Below are positions 63,957 to 64,000 of a stretch of DNA of 64,000 nt, one piece after another. Position 1 is the stretch's first letter. The number at the start of each line of letters is the position of its first letter. This DNA comes from Proteiniclasticum ruminis DSM 24773. GTDB taxonomy: Bacteria; Bacillota; Clostridia; Clostridiales; Clostridiaceae. The notes under the pieces were generated by a model. It saw nothing but the letters and a program-made list of their open reading frames with translations. It searched no databases and was not told the DNA's origin. The translations under genes and the position numbers were made by a program. Where the stretch lies: positions 54,299 to 118,298 of the forward strand of contig NZ_JNKC01000009.1 of the NCBI RefSeq assembly GCF_000701905.1, given 5' to 3'.

Positions 63957-64000
63957 GTGCAAATAACTGTAAAAGCCAAGATGCTTCCAACATCAGAGCA
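63957..64000 (+). CDS. tnpB: TnpB-like protein of the IS605 element (5' end only)
   Basis: GTG at 63957 behind GAGGGGG starts a frame reading VQITVKAKMLPTSE, the usual beginning of IS605-type TnpB, an RNA-guided nuclease related to Cas12. Only about 14 codons lie inside the window, so integrity cannot be judged. Confidence 0.75.
   Translation, partial: MQITVKAKMLPTSE

Larger units (their letters stand above)
63700..64000 (+). mobile_element. IS200/IS605-family element, left part
   Basis: It begins immediately 3' of TTAC inside a sugar transferase gene, the known target style of this family. The first ~110 bases are non-coding and can fold (AAGCCC and GGGAT near 63717-63752; GGCGCTTGC region). 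A damaged tnpA and the start of tnpB follow, and the element leaves the window. Confidence 0.75.

Noticed and set aside
1..64000. CRISPR arrays, tRNA or rRNA genes
   Set aside because: No regularly spaced repeats with unique spacers and no tRNA or rRNA signatures were found on reading the window.

Overview
The window looks like the chromosome of a low-GC Gram-positive bacterium (Bacillota, probably Clostridia; the genus cannot be fixed from this sequence). The evidence is strong AGGAGG-type ribosome sites, a sortase and an LPXTG anchor, two LytR-CpsA-Psr (LCP) proteins, a phosphocholine (lic) locus and an LTA-synthase-like enzyme. Almost everything from 12 kb onward concerns building, modifying or anchoring cell-surface polysaccharide.

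Layout. 0-11.9 kb is ordinary chromosome: two paralogous Gfo/Idh/MocA oxidoreductases around a DUF4301 protein, a DJ-1/PfpI protein, recJ, a candidate structured RNA, then a minus-strand block (class A sortase, LCP protein, sirtuin, sigma-like factor, small membrane protein, DUF4037-like nucleotidyltransferase). 12.1-28.8 kb is a visibly AT-rich, complete Wzx/Wzy-type polysaccharide cluster. It begins with a repeat-bearing glucosaminidase and has glycosyltransferases, a TupA-like ATP-grasp enzyme, polymerase, flippase and priming transferase. It also carries a uronic-acid nucleotide-sugar set: UDP-glucose dehydrogenase, UDP-glucuronate 4-epimerase type enzyme, a galacturonokinase-like GHMP kinase and a nucleotidyltransferase. 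28.8-33.6 kb is a pile-up of insertion sequences: broken IS66 pieces, an IS1634-like fragment, and an IS21 element whose ends can be read. A second LCP gene follows on the minus strand.

35.5-44.8 kb is a second, less AT-rich polysaccharide operon: priming transferase, WbuB-like transferase, the CapE/F/G set for UDP-N-acetyl-L-fucosamine, another glycosyltransferase, an EpsG-like polymerase and a MurJ-family flippase. 44.9-50.4 kb is a lic locus (licD, a wHTH-LicC-LicA fusion, separate licC and licA, licB) for decorating a surface polymer with phosphocholine. An LTA-synthase-like operon follows. Next is the decayed remnant of an LPXTG surface adhesin (about 53.4-55.7 kb), a Wzz-like protein, a PglF/EpsC-type 4,6-dehydratase and a frameshifted prepilin-like gene.

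The most striking accessory element is a two-gene CBASS-like antiphage module at 59.8-62.1 kb: a membrane-anchored NUDIX-like putative effector and a CD-NTase with an AGS-C-like C-terminal sensor. It lies between the dehydratase and the aminotransferase of what looks like a Pgl-type (bacillosamine-like) pathway. The third priming transferase of that pathway is cut by an IS200/IS605-type element immediately after a TTAC tetranucleotide. That element has an internally deleted tnpA and an apparently intact start of tnpB, which runs off the window. Domain assignments are from reading motifs; no database search was run.
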